Part shown: in pieces, positions 36,060 through 46,600 of the stretch | How positions within the stretch are numbered: the first letter of the stretch is position 1 | Layout of the letters: every line of letters starts with the position of its first letter | Source: Lewinellaceae bacterium | GTDB lineage: Bacteria; Bacteroidota; Bacteroidia; Chitinophagales; Saprospiraceae | Assembly: GCA_016708875.1 (NCBI GenBank) | Contig: JADJFA010000015.1 | Location: 88,420 to 152,419, forward strand | Direction: 5' to 3' | Length of the DNA stretch: 64,000 nt | The notes under the pieces: model-generated | The model's database searches: none | What the model was told of the DNA's origin: nothing | The model's input: the letters and a program-made list of their open reading frames with translations, nothing else | Program-made: the position numbers and the translations under genes

Positions 36060-36593
36060 TTAGTCAAAACTTTGGCCCACATGACCATCCCGCCCAAAGA
36101 AGCGATCATCCTTGTCAGTTCGGGTGCCATCTTCCAAACGATATTCCTTCCGCATCGGAAACACCTCCATGTCATCCACATTCAAGATACGGCGCAGGTC
36201 GGGGTGGCCGGTAAAAATGACTCCAAAAAAGTCGTATTCCTGTCGTTCCATCCAGTTTGCTGTAGGCCAAAGGCCTGTCGCTGTGGGCACATGAGGGTCG
36301 TCTATTGGGAAAAATATCTTGAGGCGTATCCGCACATTTTGTTGCCAATTGTGCAAGTGGTACACCACACCCAGTTCTTGTCCGGCATTATCAGGGTAAT
36401 GAATTGCACAGAGCGTGGTCAGAAAATTGAAACCCAATTGCTCGTCATCGCGAAGCAGCAGAAGCAGTTCAATGATTTGCTCGCGGGTGGTATGGATATT
36501 GAGAATGCCATCGCGTGCAATTTCCGAGGAAAGTGCTGCGCCGGGCATTTTTTCGGCAAGTTGGGCGAGGATTTGTTCGTTCGAGAGCGTCAT
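36060..36593 (-). CDS. nuoC: NADH-quinone oxidoreductase subunit C
   Basis: This is the 30-kDa Q-module subunit of complex I, 177 residues, as a separate protein rather than a NuoCD fusion. Diagnostic text is FNFLTTLCAIHYPDN, ADDPHVPTATGLWPTANWME-like (here IDDPHVPTATGLWPTANWME), RQEYDFFGVIFTGHPDLRRI and MRKEYRLEDGTR. It overlaps the end of nuoB by one base (TAATG), indicating translational coupling. Confidence 0.95.
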   Translation of the reverse strand: MTLSNEQILAQLAEKMPGAALSSEIARDGILNIHTTREQIIELLLLLRDDEQLGFNFLTTLCAIHYPDNAGQELGVVYHLHNWQQNVRIRLKIFFPIDDPHVPTATGLWPTANWMERQEYDFFGVIFTGHPDLRRILNVDDMEVFPMRKEYRLEDGTRTDKDDRFFGRDGHVGQSFD

Positions 36594-37135
36594 TATCCTA
36601 TTTGATATTTCTCTAAAAGATGCTGGTATTCAGGCGAATGCCGACGGCGCAAGGGCTCATTTTTGACCAATTCCTGAATCTTCATGATCCCGTCAATGAC
36701 CTGCTCCGGACGAGGAGGGCAGCCAGGGATATAAACATCTACAGGAATTACTTTGTCAATGCCTTGCAGCACAGAGTACGAGTCGAAAATACCGCCAGAA
36801 CTGGCACAGGCTCCCATGGCAAGCACCCATTTTGGCTCTGCCATTTGGGTGTACACTTGCTTGAGAATCGGTCCCATTTTTTTGGCGATCGTGCCCATCA
36901 CCATGAGCAGGTCTGCCTGGCGCGGTGAAAACGAAAGCCGTTCCATGCCGAAGCGGGCCAGATCGTAGTTGCTCCCCATAGTCGCCATAAATTCAATACC
37001 GCAACACGAGGTAGCAAACGGCAATGGCCAAAGCGAATTAGCCCTGGCCAAACCCACTACAGAGGATAATTTGGTAGCGAAAAAACCTTCTCCTCCAAGG
37101 CCTTCAGGCATTTCTGCTGGAATAATTTTGCTCAT
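36593..37135 (-). CDS. nuoB: NADH-quinone oxidoreductase subunit B
   Basis: This is the subunit binding the N2 4Fe-4S cluster next to the quinone site, 180 residues. Ligand cysteines are in FATSCCGIEFMATMGSNYD, MGACASSGGIFDSY and DVYIPGCPPRPEQVIDGIM. It is intact. Coupled through TAATG to nuoC. Confidence 0.96.
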   Translation of the reverse strand: MSKIIPAEMPEGLGGEGFFATKLSSVVGLARANSLWPLPFATSCCGIEFMATMGSNYDLARFGMERLSFSPRQADLLMVMGTIAKKMGPILKQVYTQMAEPKWVLAMGACASSGGIFDSYSVLQGIDKVIPVDVYIPGCPPRPEQVIDGIMKIQELVKNEPLRRRHSPEYQHLLEKYQIG

Positions 37136-37231
37136 AATTCAAACTATGATGTAAGAACCATGATGTTTGAAATGGAACTTGAAACGTTTGTTGCGTTTAT
37201 AGTTCATCCATCACAGTTCATAGTTAGATAC

Positions 37232-37594
37232 TTATTTATCCCACTCAAACGCTCCTTTCCGAAGCACATAGTAGAACCCGACCAAGAACACCGCTACAAA
37301 CATCAGCACCGCAAAAAAGCCATCCGTGCCCATTGCCCTAAAATTGACGGCATAAGGATAAAAGAAAATTACTTCCACATCGAACAACACGAACAAGATG
37401 GCGGTCATCAAATATTTGATGGAAACGGGAATACGGGCATTGCCTTGCGACTCGATGCCGCATTCAAAATTCTCATCTTTCTTTTTGCTGCTGCGGCGCG
37501 GTCCAAGTTTTGGTACCACAATGAGTACCAATGCGACAAACCCTAGTGCCACAAGGGATTGCATGATGACGGGTAGGTATCCGGTAGGCTCCAT
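37232..37594 (-). CDS. nuoA: NADH-quinone oxidoreductase subunit A
   Basis: This is the first gene of the operon and a three-helix membrane subunit of complex I, 120 residues. It shows FECGIESQGNARIPVSIKYL and MTAILFVLFDVEVIFFYPYA, which is the conserved loop and helix of NuoA/ND3. It is intact. A TACCTTTG -7 box and a hairpin precede it, so this is probably where operon transcription begins. Confidence 0.95.
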   Translation of the reverse strand: MEPTGYLPVIMQSLVALGFVALVLIVVPKLGPRRSSKKKDENFECGIESQGNARIPVSIKYLMTAILFVLFDVEVIFFYPYAVNFRAMGTDGFFAVLMFVAVFLVGFYYVLRKGAFEWDK

Positions 37595-37644
37595 GTTTTT
37601 AATGCTGGGGCGAACTTCCGTTCGCGGGTGACTTCATTTTAATC

Positions 37645-37671
37645 AAAAACCGCTCATGTTACGGGCGGTTT
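37645..37671. terminator. Hairpin in the nuoA leader (possible attenuator)
   Basis: AAACCGC and GCGGTTT arms enclose an 11-base loop. Read on the minus strand, the hairpin is followed by a T-rich tract. It lies between the putative nuo promoter and nuoA, not after any gene on that strand. Confidence 0.5.
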
Positions 37672-37682
37672 GTCCTGCGCGG

Positions 37683-37690
37683 CAAAGGTA
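37683..37690 (-). promoter_or_regulatory. Putative -7 promoter box of the nuo operon
   Basis: On the minus strand this reads TACCTTTG, a full match to the Bacteroidota -7 consensus TAnnTTTG. It lies about 90 bases upstream of the nuoA ATG. A -33 box was not convincingly found. Confidence 0.5.
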
Positions 37691-37814
37691 GCCAAATGCC
37701 CCTGACTTTTGGTTGTACTAAATTGTAAGAACTACACGAAGTGGGCACAGTTTAGAATTTTTCAACAGGAAGGTTTTTTCAAGAAAGCCCACCTTTGTAC
37801 CAAATTTTCAAACG

Positions 37815-38582
37815 ATGGACAGAAATTCAATCCTCGGCCTGACCGTTGCGTTTCTTGTGCTGCTCTTTCTTTTTGCCGATCAAAAAGTTGAGGATGTCGC
37901 GACTCCCAAAACTCAAAATATTGATAAACAACAGTTTAATGCCAAATATGGTTCTCCGTTGATTGACGGTAAAGGCGAGGACGAGCCATGGCAAAGTGCC
38001 GATTGGCTGCCGCTAGACCAAGTTTGGATGGGTGCTCCAATTGCTTCCAGCGATTTTAGTGGTCGCTACAAAATCCTTTGGGATGAAAACAATCTCTACA
38101 TCTTGGCAGAAATTACGGACGACACCTTGGTAGATATTCATTCCAATGGACTCTTGAACTACTGGGACGACGATTGCCTAGAAATTTTTGTGGACGAAAA
38201 CGCAAGCGGCGGTAATCACCAGTACAATTTCAATGCTTTTGCCTACCATATTGCGCTCGATGGAATGGTGGTAGACATCACTACTGATAGTATACCAGCA
38301 TACTTCAATGATCATGTAACTGTTCGCAGGATTGCGGTTGGAAACACCTCGATTTGGGAGCTGGCGTTGAAGATTTTTGATGGCAATAAATATGAGCATG
38401 GTGTAGAGAACATCCCAAACATGCTGAAATCCGGCAAAAAAATGGGTTTTGCACTGGCTTATTGCGACAACGATCATTCGACGGCGCGTGAGCACTTCAT
38501 CGGCTCCGTACGCGTTGAGGGTGAAGACAAAAACAGGGCTTGGATTGACGCAGGGATTTTTGGGGATTTGCAGCTCAAGTAA
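37815..38582 (+). CDS. CBM9-like sugar-binding domain protein
   Basis: This 255-residue protein has one N-terminal anchor or signal (LTVAFLVLLFLFAD) and a family 9 carbohydrate-binding-like domain. Typical features are PLIDGKGEDEPWQSADW, RYKILWDENNLYILAEITDD, YWDDDCLEIFVDENASGGNH, and MGFALAYCDNDHSTAREHFI. Such proteins bind sugars at the cell surface or periplasm; here no catalytic domain is attached. It is divergent from nuoA and upstream of the YjbR gene. The CACCTTTG sequence near 37790 could be its -7 promoter box. Confidence 0.8.
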   Translation: MDRNSILGLTVAFLVLLFLFADQKVEDVATPKTQNIDKQQFNAKYGSPLIDGKGEDEPWQSADWLPLDQVWMGAPIASSDFSGRYKILWDENNLYILAEITDDTLVDIHSNGLLNYWDDDCLEIFVDENASGGNHQYNFNAFAYHIALDGMVVDITTDSIPAYFNDHVTVRRIAVGNTSIWELALKIFDGNKYEHGVENIPNMLKSGKKMGFALAYCDNDHSTAREHFIGSVRVEGEDKNRAWIDAGIFGDLQLK

Positions 38583-38636
38583 CTATTGCCACATTATCTT
38601 TGTAAGAAATCAAGACATCTCAGGAGAATCCTCACC

Positions 38637-38945
38637 ATGAATTTTAAAGATATCCGCAACTTATGCCTTTCGTTTCCTGGAGTGACTGAAGAAGTCAAAT
38701 GGAGACAGGATCGTTGGTTTTCAGTAGACAATGAGCCATTCTGTATCACCGATTCGGAAACAGAAGGCGGAGCATCCTTCAAGGTTTTGGAGGAAGAGTT
38801 TGATGAGATGGTTTCCAGAGAAGGAATTATCCCGGCGCCTTACCTGGACCGAGAGCATTGGGTGCTCGTGCTGGAGTATATATGGCTCAGCGATGCCGAA
38901 TGGGCGCATTATATCCGCCAATCTTATGAATTGGTGAAGGCATAA
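38637..38945 (+). CDS. MmcQ/YjbR family protein
   Basis: This 102-residue protein matches the MmcQ/YjbR family (a CyaY-like fold, some members DNA-binding): RNLCLSFPGVTEEVKWRQD, WFSVDNEPFCITDSETEGGA, SFKVLEEEFDEMVSREGIIP and YLDREHWVLVLEYIWLSDAE. The ATG at 38637 is chosen because it is preceded by an AGGAG-like sequence and starts MNFKDIRNLC. The function in this organism is unknown. Confidence 0.85.
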   Translation: MNFKDIRNLCLSFPGVTEEVKWRQDRWFSVDNEPFCITDSETEGGASFKVLEEEFDEMVSREGIIPAPYLDREHWVLVLEYIWLSDAEWAHYIRQSYELVKA

Positions 38946-38948
38946 ACC

Positions 38949-38983
38949 AAACGCCACCCTACAACTAATGCGGGGTGGCGTTT
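38949..38983. terminator. Bidirectional hairpin terminator
   Basis: Arms of 11-12 bases (AAACGCCACCC and GGGTGGCGTTT) with A/T runs on both sides lie between the convergent YjbR and metallopeptidase genes. Confidence 0.8.
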
Positions 38984-39005
38984 GAAAAAATTGAAATGTT
39001 GGCTT

Positions 39006-42000
39006 TTACCGACTCCGAACAATAGCCTGCGTCACCACTTTTCCGCCAGTAACCATGCGCACAAAGTAAAGCCCGTCAGCCGATTGTCTGGGCTGCCATT
39101 GGAAGCGCATGTCGCCCTCTATCGCTCCTTTGTAAAGCTCGGTCACCACTTGTCCAATTGAATTAAGGATGGTCAATTGCACATCCGTGGACGGAACGTC
39201 TTTTACCTCAATGTTTAGTACCTCGCTGAATGGAACAGGGTAGCAATGTACCGACGACTCAAGCGTATTCGTCACAAATTCGTCGCGGCTATTACCAGGC
39301 CGGTTTTCTGTATCACAAAGCCCACCGTAGATAGTGACAGAGCCCTGGTCAGTGTTTGCTCCGCTGTTGTCGAAAGGTGCTCCCAGAATAATGTTGCGGC
39401 CACTGATCGCTGCACTACTGCCAAGCGCGTCGTTTGCCTGACCACCACCATCGGTCAATTGATCCACAAGTACCCAGTTGTTGCCGTCGAGTTGATAAAC
39501 AAATCCACCCCCAGCATTATCGCCAAAAGGATTGTCACCTTTGGCTGCAACTACAGCATAAGGCTCATCAATGCCTACTGCGCTGCCGAAGTGATCGCCT
39601 GTCTGACCATTGTAGTCAAGTACGATTTGCCTCTGGCCCCAGCTATTGAAGATACCGTTTTGATTTTTATGAAAAATGAAAGCGGCTCCGGCGTCATTGC
39701 CTTTCAGGTCGCTACCATCACCACCTACGATGGCCCACGCACCGCTGATACCCACTGATGCACCGAAATTGTCATTGCCAGTAGACTGGCTTGGGCGGAG
39801 CCTGGCAACCTGCCCCCAGGCGTCTGGGCCAAATTGGTTGCGGCCAAAAATGTAAGCCGCACCCACATTTTGAAACAGACCATCCACGCCACTTGCACCC
39901 ACGATTGCATAATCTCCGTTAATGTCCACACCAAGCCCCATGTTGTCGTCAGCAGCCCCAGTAGTGGCAAGTAATTTCGCGCTTTGCCCCCAGTTGTCGG
40001 CTCCACCGAGGTTGCGGTAAAAGACATAAGCCGCTCCAGCATTGTTTGCCGTTTCGTCATTGAGTTTTGCGCCAACCAATAATCGTTCGCCATCGAGTGC
40101 GACGCTTGTTCCGAAGTTGTCGGTTGCATTTGCATCACCTGCAAACACTGTTTTTACAAAATCCCACTGTTCGGGGTTGTTTCCATTTTGGTAGAATAAA
40201 TGGACCGCGCCTTCATCATTGAGCAGCGCATCGTCTAAAGGGGCGCCCACTGCTGCAATACCTCCCGAAATAGCAACGCTGGCACCAAAATTATCGCCAG
40301 GCATGAGGCCAGGCGCTAAAAGCTCGATTACCTGCCCCCAATCGTTGTCACCATTTTTATCGCGGAAAAGAATGTAAGCCGAGCCGACGCTTTGGCCTGC
40401 GGCATTTTTTTGGTTTGACCCAATAATGGCATAGTCACCATCTAAATCAACACTCAGGCCATATTCTTCGGCAGCCACACCATCACTGGCATAACGTTTC
40501 ACCAATGCAGACCAGTCCTCGGCTTCGTCTACCCAGCCGTCACAATCGTCGTCGAAGTCATTGCAGATTTCCGGACGGGTATTTACGATAACCTGAAAGA
40601 AGCAGGAGGCGACGTTCCCATCCGAATCCCATGCACTAAATTGAATATTGGAATACCCTATTGGAAATGCCGATCCAGATGGCTCACTGAGTTCTGTGTT
40701 TGCCACGCCACAATTGTCGTTGGCCGTTACATTAAAATTGACGGTGGCAGCACAGTCGTCTAAATCCGTAAGCGTGTGAATACTGCCAGGGCACTGGACT
40801 GTTGGGGACTCCGCATCTCTAACTGTTACCCGAAATGTGCAGGTTCCGGCATTGCCTGAGTGGTCCAGAACGGTCCAAGTAACCACGGTTTCACCAACTG
40901 GGAAAGCAGCGGGTGCATTGTTGGATGAACCTGCAATTCCACAATTGTCGTTTACCGCCAAGCCTCCAGCGATGTTGAGGGAGGCGAAACATTCGCCATG
41001 GTCATTGTTGACCGAACGATCAGGCGGACAATTGGCGCTGGGGGGCTGTGTATCCTCAACCCTTACGGTAAAGGAACAAGTTGCTGTATTTCCGGCCAAG
41101 TCTGTAGCCTTCCACACATTGGTAGTGACACCAACAGGATAGTAAGCGCCACTGGCCAAACCACTCATTAATACAACTGTGGCAATACCACAGTTGTCTG
41201 TAGCCGTTGGTGTTGGATAAGAAACGTTTGCGCCGCAAAGGCCGGGGGCATTGTTCTTGACAATATTACCCGGGCAGGTTATGTTGGGCGGTGTGATGTC
41301 ATTGGGTGTAACCGTGAAAGAACAAGTATTCGTGTTCGTATGAGCATCCGTGGCGGTAAGCGTGATGATAGTAACCCCGGTAAGTATAGTGCCAGCAGAT
41401 GGAGATTGTGATTGGCTGTATGGCCCAGGGCAGTTGTCAGTGACAGTGCCAGTATATGCTGGCAAGGACGTTTGACAGTTTAAAAATTGATTGGGAGGAC
41501 AGGTAATAACTGGTAGCTGTGTATCATTAACTCTTACCGTGAAAGAACAGCTGGCTGAATTGCCTAATGGGTCGGTTACCCTGAACGAAACTGTCGTAAG
41601 GCCCACAGGGAAGGAAGCCCCGCTTGAAGGTCCCGCGAGCTGTGTAAGGGTCGGACAATTTGCCTTCATTGTAGGCAGGGTATAGTTAACAACCCTACTA
41701 CAGAGATTTGTAGTGTTGGTCGTCACAATATTCGAGGGGCAGGAAATGGAAGGCGTGTACGGTGCACCGACCCCGACCGCATGCCAGGCATTGGTGGTGG
41801 AGACTTCTTCCTGCGAACCAATGCCGTACAAATCACGCGCTGCATTGATGGCGCCCGTACGAGCAGCAGCATAATTGGAGGATGGGCTTAAATAAACACT
41901 CAGGTTGCGGTATGCGATGGCAGCAGCAGTGTTTATTCCAAGACCAGTCACACAGTATTGATTTCCGTTGTCGTTGGTGCCATTTTCACCTTCGGACAAC

Positions 42001-43298
42001 ACATAAAACCACTTGTTTTGCACCCCAGAGTTGGTATGTACCTCCTGACCTGGGTCCCAAAAGTTACCTAGATAAGTGTCAGGGCAACCCGTAGTATTGG
42101 GGTTGGACATATCGCGAATTAGAACGCCTATTTCATCCCCCAGCTGCCAGTTGGTGCTTCCCTTACCGTGGGCCTCAACCGCCTCTCCAAAAATATCGGA
42201 AAAGGATTCGTTCAAAGCGCCTGATTGTCCAGCATAGATCAATCCAGCGGTGTACTCAGTGACGCCATGCGTAATTTCATGGCCGCAGATATCAAGTGTT
42301 ACCAAGGCCGTAGCACCGCAACAACCGTCGCCATAAGTCATGCGGCTACCGTCCCAAAACGCATTGAAGTAGTTGGTAGAATAATGAACGTAGGATTTTA
42401 AAACCGCCCCAGCGCCATTGTAAGAGTTCCGACCATGGTTTGAAAAAAAATAGTCATAGGTTTGTTCTGATGCCCAATGTGCCTCTACTCCTGTAGGGTC
42501 GGCAGTAAAGTGAGTAGTGGCGCTCGTAAAATCAGTTGCCGCGCCATAGTTGCTGCCATTGTTTAGGCTGAATGTCTGTACACCGCCGCCACTGGAGGTT
42601 TGGCGCAACCTGTAAGGCCCGATATTTTCAGCGGTGAATGAAACTGCGCCATCGTACAGTGCATTTCCGGTGGCAGGTACGTTTGCGTGGTGAATTTTCA
42701 GGTTTTCTTGCAAATACTCCCCAGTCAGAGCATCTATATACACATCCGCACGGTAGAGGGGCTCCATGGCGTAGATATCAAATTTGTAGGCCAGGCGAGG
42801 AGGACTTTTGCGTGTGAAATCAAGCATCACTACCAATTCGCCCGCAGGTTTTTGGTAATCGTTGTGCTCTGAAAGGGGTATGTCCCACTGATATTTTTTT
42901 GCACTTACATGTCTTTCTGCAGCAAGAAAAGCCTCAGAAAAAGTAATTGCCGGAACGATCTCTAAATCAGAAATACGGTGATAATTCCCAGTAATCATGG
43001 TTGCCTGACCATCTTTTGAATGCAAGGTGCTCACAGCAGATTCAACTTTGACACCTTGGTAATATTGTTGGAATTTCTCGTGCGTAAAGCCCAGATTGTC
43101 CTGCTCACTCCTCAAAAGACGCAGCTCGTCTGTTGCCTCCATTTTGTAATACTTTTGAAGAATGTTGTCCTTTTCAGCAGTTCCTTCCGTTGCATCTATG
43201 GTGATGAACTCGGGGAAGGCCTCCGCTTTTCCCTGTGCCGAAACGTGCACAGCGGAAAATAGGCAAAGGAGGATAAAAATGTTCAGTTGTTTTTTCAT
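39006..43298 (-). CDS. T9SS-secreted M4 (thermolysin-like) metallopeptidase with HYR and FG-GAP domains
   Basis: This 1430-residue protein starts with a signal peptide and an FTP/PepSY propeptide region. The M4 catalytic domain follows, with CGHEITHGVTEY (HExxH zinc site), the third ligand in GALNESFSDIFGE, and the conserved HTNSGVQNKWFYVL. After it come four or five HYR-type modules, recognisable by CSFTVRVxDTQPP. A MopE-like metal-binding motif follows (EICNDFDDDCDGWVDEAED), then about six FG-GAP/integrin-like repeats (DNFGASVAISGG) and a T9SS type A sorting domain. It is expected to be a cell-surface or released protease. Its C-terminal half is nearly duplicated in the next gene. It is intact. 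Confidence 0.92.
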   Translation of the reverse strand: MKKQLNIFILLCLFSAVHVSAQGKAEAFPEFITIDATEGTAEKDNILQKYYKMEATDELRLLRSEQDNLGFTHEKFQQYYQGVKVESAVSTLHSKDGQATMITGNYHRISDLEIVPAITFSEAFLAAERHVSAKKYQWDIPLSEHNDYQKPAGELVVMLDFTRKSPPRLAYKFDIYAMEPLYRADVYIDALTGEYLQENLKIHHANVPATGNALYDGAVSFTAENIGPYRLRQTSSGGGVQTFSLNNGSNYGAATDFTSATTHFTADPTGVEAHWASEQTYDYFFSNHGRNSYNGAGAVLKSYVHYSTNYFNAFWDGSRMTYGDGCCGATALVTLDICGHEITHGVTEYTAGLIYAGQSGALNESFSDIFGEAVEAHGKGSTNWQLGDEIGVLIRDMSNPNTTGCPDTYLGNFWDPGQEVHTNSGVQNKWFYVLSEGENGTNDNGNQYCVTGLGINTAAAIAYRNLSVYLSPSSNYAAARTGAINAARDLYGIGSQEEVSTTNAWHAVGVGAPYTPSISCPSNIVTTNTTNLCSRVVNYTLPTMKANCPTLTQLAGPSSGASFPVGLTTVSFRVTDPLGNSASCSFTVRVNDTQLPVITCPPNQFLNCQTSLPAYTGTVTDNCPGPYSQSQSPSAGTILTGVTIITLTATDAHTNTNTCSFTVTPNDITPPNITCPGNIVKNNAPGLCGANVSYPTPTATDNCGIATVVLMSGLASGAYYPVGVTTNVWKATDLAGNTATCSFTVRVEDTQPPSANCPPDRSVNNDHGECFASLNIAGGLAVNDNCGIAGSSNNAPAAFPVGETVVTWTVLDHSGNAGTCTFRVTVRDAESPTVQCPGSIHTLTDLDDCAATVNFNVTANDNCGVANTELSEPSGSAFPIGYSNIQFSAWDSDGNVASCFFQVIVNTRPEICNDFDDDCDGWVDEAEDWSALVKRYASDGVAAEEYGLSVDLDGDYAIIGSNQKNAAGQSVGSAYILFRDKNGDNDWGQVIELLAPGLMPGDNFGASVAISGGIAAVGAPLDDALLNDEGAVHLFYQNGNNPEQWDFVKTVFAGDANATDNFGTSVALDGERLLVGAKLNDETANNAGAAYVFYRNLGGADNWGQSAKLLATTGAADDNMGLGVDINGDYAIVGASGVDGLFQNVGAAYIFGRNQFGPDAWGQVARLRPSQSTGNDNFGASVGISGAWAIVGGDGSDLKGNDAGAAFIFHKNQNGIFNSWGQRQIVLDYNGQTGDHFGSAVGIDEPYAVVAAKGDNPFGDNAGGGFVYQLDGNNWVLVDQLTDGGGQANDALGSSAAISGRNIILGAPFDNSGANTDQGSVTIYGGLCDTENRPGNSRDEFVTNTLESSVHCYPVPFSEVLNIEVKDVPSTDVQLTILNSIGQVVTELYKGAIEGDMRFQWQPRQSADGLYFVRMVTGGKVVTQAIVRSR

Positions 43299-43590
43299 AA
43301 AAAGTTAAACATGATGTTAGAAATTATTGGAGGATACCCTGTTGGTTCAGGGTACAATTATTCAAATTGGATTGAGACAAGAAATGGAGCGTAATGCGGT
43401 ATTTGGTTAGGATAAATTCTGGCACTTGTCGCTGGAGGGAGCGTACGGCACTTGTGAAGTGCAAATGTGAATCGAAATGTTGAATTCTGCTCTCAAAGTA
43501 TGTTAATTCTAAAGTAGATTTAGAGAATAGTTCGTGAATTGTCCTTAAAGCGGCACTTTGTTTCTCATTTGATAGGTTTTCCTAAGAAAA

Positions 43591-43622
43591 ATGCCGCCCC
43601 ACAATTAAATGTGGAGCGGCAT
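43591..43622 (-). terminator. Rho-independent terminator
   Basis: A GCCGCTCCACA/TGTGGGGCGGC hairpin with one mismatch is followed on the minus strand by a T run. It terminates the 43650-47646 gene. The rest of the gap 43299-43590 shows no gene; it should hold the promoter of the metallopeptidase. Confidence 0.75.
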
Positions 43623-43649
43623 AGCAGTAAACGTTCTGAAATCAGTCTG

Positions 43650-46600
43650 CTATCGATTACGAATGATGGTTTGTGTCACCACTTTCGAGCCTGTAACCAT
43701 GCGTAAGAAATAGAGTCCGTCGGCTGCCTGAGTTGGCTGCCATTGGAAGAGCATATCGCCCTCAATTGCACCCTTATGCAGATCACTTATCACCTGACCC
43801 ATCGCATTGATGATGGTCAAATGCGCATCCGAAGATTTCATTCCCTTCAGTTCTATATTCAATACATCGCTGAACGGCACAGGGAAACAACGCACTAAAG
43901 TCTCGGAAATCATCGCCATGTCATCACGACTATCGCCGCCAGGGATGATTTGATCGTTACAAAGACCACCGTATACTAATACCGCACCCTGGTCGGCATT
44001 TAGGCCATTGTTATCAAGGGGGGCTCCAAGAATAATATTACGGCCACTAATCGCGGCAGTGCTGCCCATTGCGTCATTTGCCTGGCCGCCACCGTCTGTC
44101 AATTGTTCCACCTGTACCCAGCTTCCACCATCGAGGAGGTAGACAAAGCCACGCCCTGACCCAACGCCAAAGGGATTGTCGCCTTTTGCGGTGACTACCG
44201 CATAAGGTTCGTCTATACCAACTGCAGTACCAAAACGGTCCCCCGCCTGACCATTGTAGTCAAGCAAGATTTGTCTTTGACCCCAGCTGTTAGAGATGCC
44301 GTTCTGGTTTTTGTAGAAAATAAAGGCTGCACCAGCGTCCGCACCCTTTAGGTCGTTGCGGTCCGCACCGACTATGGCCCAAGACCCGCTTATGCCAACG
44401 CTTGCACCAAAGTTGTCGTTTTGTCCGGCTTGATTGGCGCGAATCTTGGCCACCTGCCCCCAGGCGTCAGGACCAAACTGGTTGCGGCCAAAAATATAAG
44501 ATGCTCCTGTATTTTGAAGCAGGCCATCCACGCCATTGGCGCCCACAATGGCAAAATCGCCATCAAGGGCTACGCTTACGCCCATGTTATCGTCTGCCGC
44601 GCCTGTTGTTGCAAGTATTTTTACGACTTGCCCCCAATTGTCTGCACCACCCAGGTTACGGTAGAATACATAAGCTGCGCCGGAATTGTTGCCGCTTTGG
44701 TCATTGAGCGGTGATCCAGCCAAAAGCCGATCTCCATCAAGTGCAACACTGGCCCCAAAGTTGTCGGCAGGGCTGGGATCATTCGTAAGCAACATTTTCA
44801 GAAAATCCCATTGAGCGGGGTTGTTTGCGTTTTGTTGAAAGAGGAAAACGGCTCCTTGATTGCCAAATTGATCGTCGAACAATGGAGCGCCCACCGCAGC
44901 AACACCGCCAGATATGGCTACGCTTGCGCCGAAATTGTCGCCAGGCGATAGGGTAGGAGGCGTAATTTCGATGACTTGTCCCCATTTGTTATCGCCACTT
45001 TTGTCACGGAAAAGGATATAAGCGGAGCCTACACTTTGGCCACTTGCGTTTTTCTGGTTGGAGCCTACGATTGCGTAGTCCCCGTCAATGTCCACACTTA
45101 CGCCATATTCTTCTGCTGCGGCACCGTCGGCTGCAAAGCGTTTAACGAGGGCAACCCAGTCTTCGGCTTCATCCACCCAACCGTCACAGTCGTCGTCGAA
45201 GTCATTACAGATTTCTGGACGAGTATTGACGATAATCTGAAAGAAACAAGTAGAAACATTTCCATGAAAATCTGTTGCTGCAAATTCGATATTGGTCCAC
45301 CCAATAGGGAAGGCCGATCCTGATTGTTCGCTCAGATCGGTGCTGGCAAGACCACAATTGTCACTTGCTGTGACATTGAAATTCACTGTTGCAGCGCAAT
45401 CTTCCAAATCTGTTAGTGTACTGATGTTATTAGGGCACTGAACCTGAGGGAACTCCGCGTCTGTAACGGTGACTAGGAATGTGCATGTGCCGGTATTTCC
45501 AGAAGGGTCGCTCACCGTCCAGGTAACCACCGTTTCACCCAATGGGAAAGGGGAAGGAGCATTGTTAGAGGTACTGGATATTCCACAGTTGTCTGCTAAT
45601 GCCAAGCCGCCGTTTATGGTAAGGGTGGCAATACATTGACCAGGGTCAGTATTGACTGAACGATCAGGTGGGCAAGTAGCGGTAGGTTCCTCCACGTCAT
45701 TTACCCTTACTGTAAAGGAACAGGTGCGCGTATTGTTGCTCGGATCTGTGGCACGCCAAACATTGGTAGTAAGGCCAACTGGGTAAAAAACACTGCTTGC
45801 CAAACCGCTCTGCAATACCACTGATGAAATCGAACAGTTGTCCGTTGCAATAGGTGTTGGATAAGTCACTACTGCGCCGCAAAGTCCTGGTGCATTATCC
45901 TGAACAATGTTAGGAGGGCAAGTAATATTGGGAAGGGTTACATCATTGACGGTCACCGTAAAAGAGCAGGTGTTGGAGAGGCCGGCACCATCTGTGGCCC
46001 GATACGTAATGGTGGTTATTCCAACTGGAAAGGTCGACCCAGAAGCAAGACCCCAATCAACGTGATGGAAGGGGCTGAACAGTTATCGGTAGCTGAGATT
46101 GAACCATACGTCACTACAGCGCTGCAAGCAGTGGCCGGACTATTATTGGCAGTTACGCTGGCCGGGCAGGTGATGCTTGGTGCCTGAATGTCTATTTTGG
46201 TGAAAGCCCAAACATTGCAGCCTGTTGCAACTCCACCTGCGCTTCTTGGGCGGATTTGCCAGAAATATTGGCTTGCAGTAGGTGTGCTCGCAACGAAACT
46301 GGTACTTGCTGTATTTCCTACAAATGGTGGCGGGTTGGTCGTTCCTAAGTATACATCATAACTGGTAGCCCCTGAGGAAGCAGGCCAGCTCAATGTATGT
46401 GTTGGAGTAGGGCAAATATTGGTTTGCCCATTTGTAGGACTGGTAGGGTTTGGTACACAGGGAGGGGCTCCGGAGGGGCAGTTGATCTGGAAAGTATGGG
46501 TAACAGCAATGGTTGATTCTGGGTCAAGCAGAATATAGTAGGTGGTGCCGGCTGTTAGTGTTCCCATGGAGACGGTGGTTGGACTAAAAATATCGTCAAT

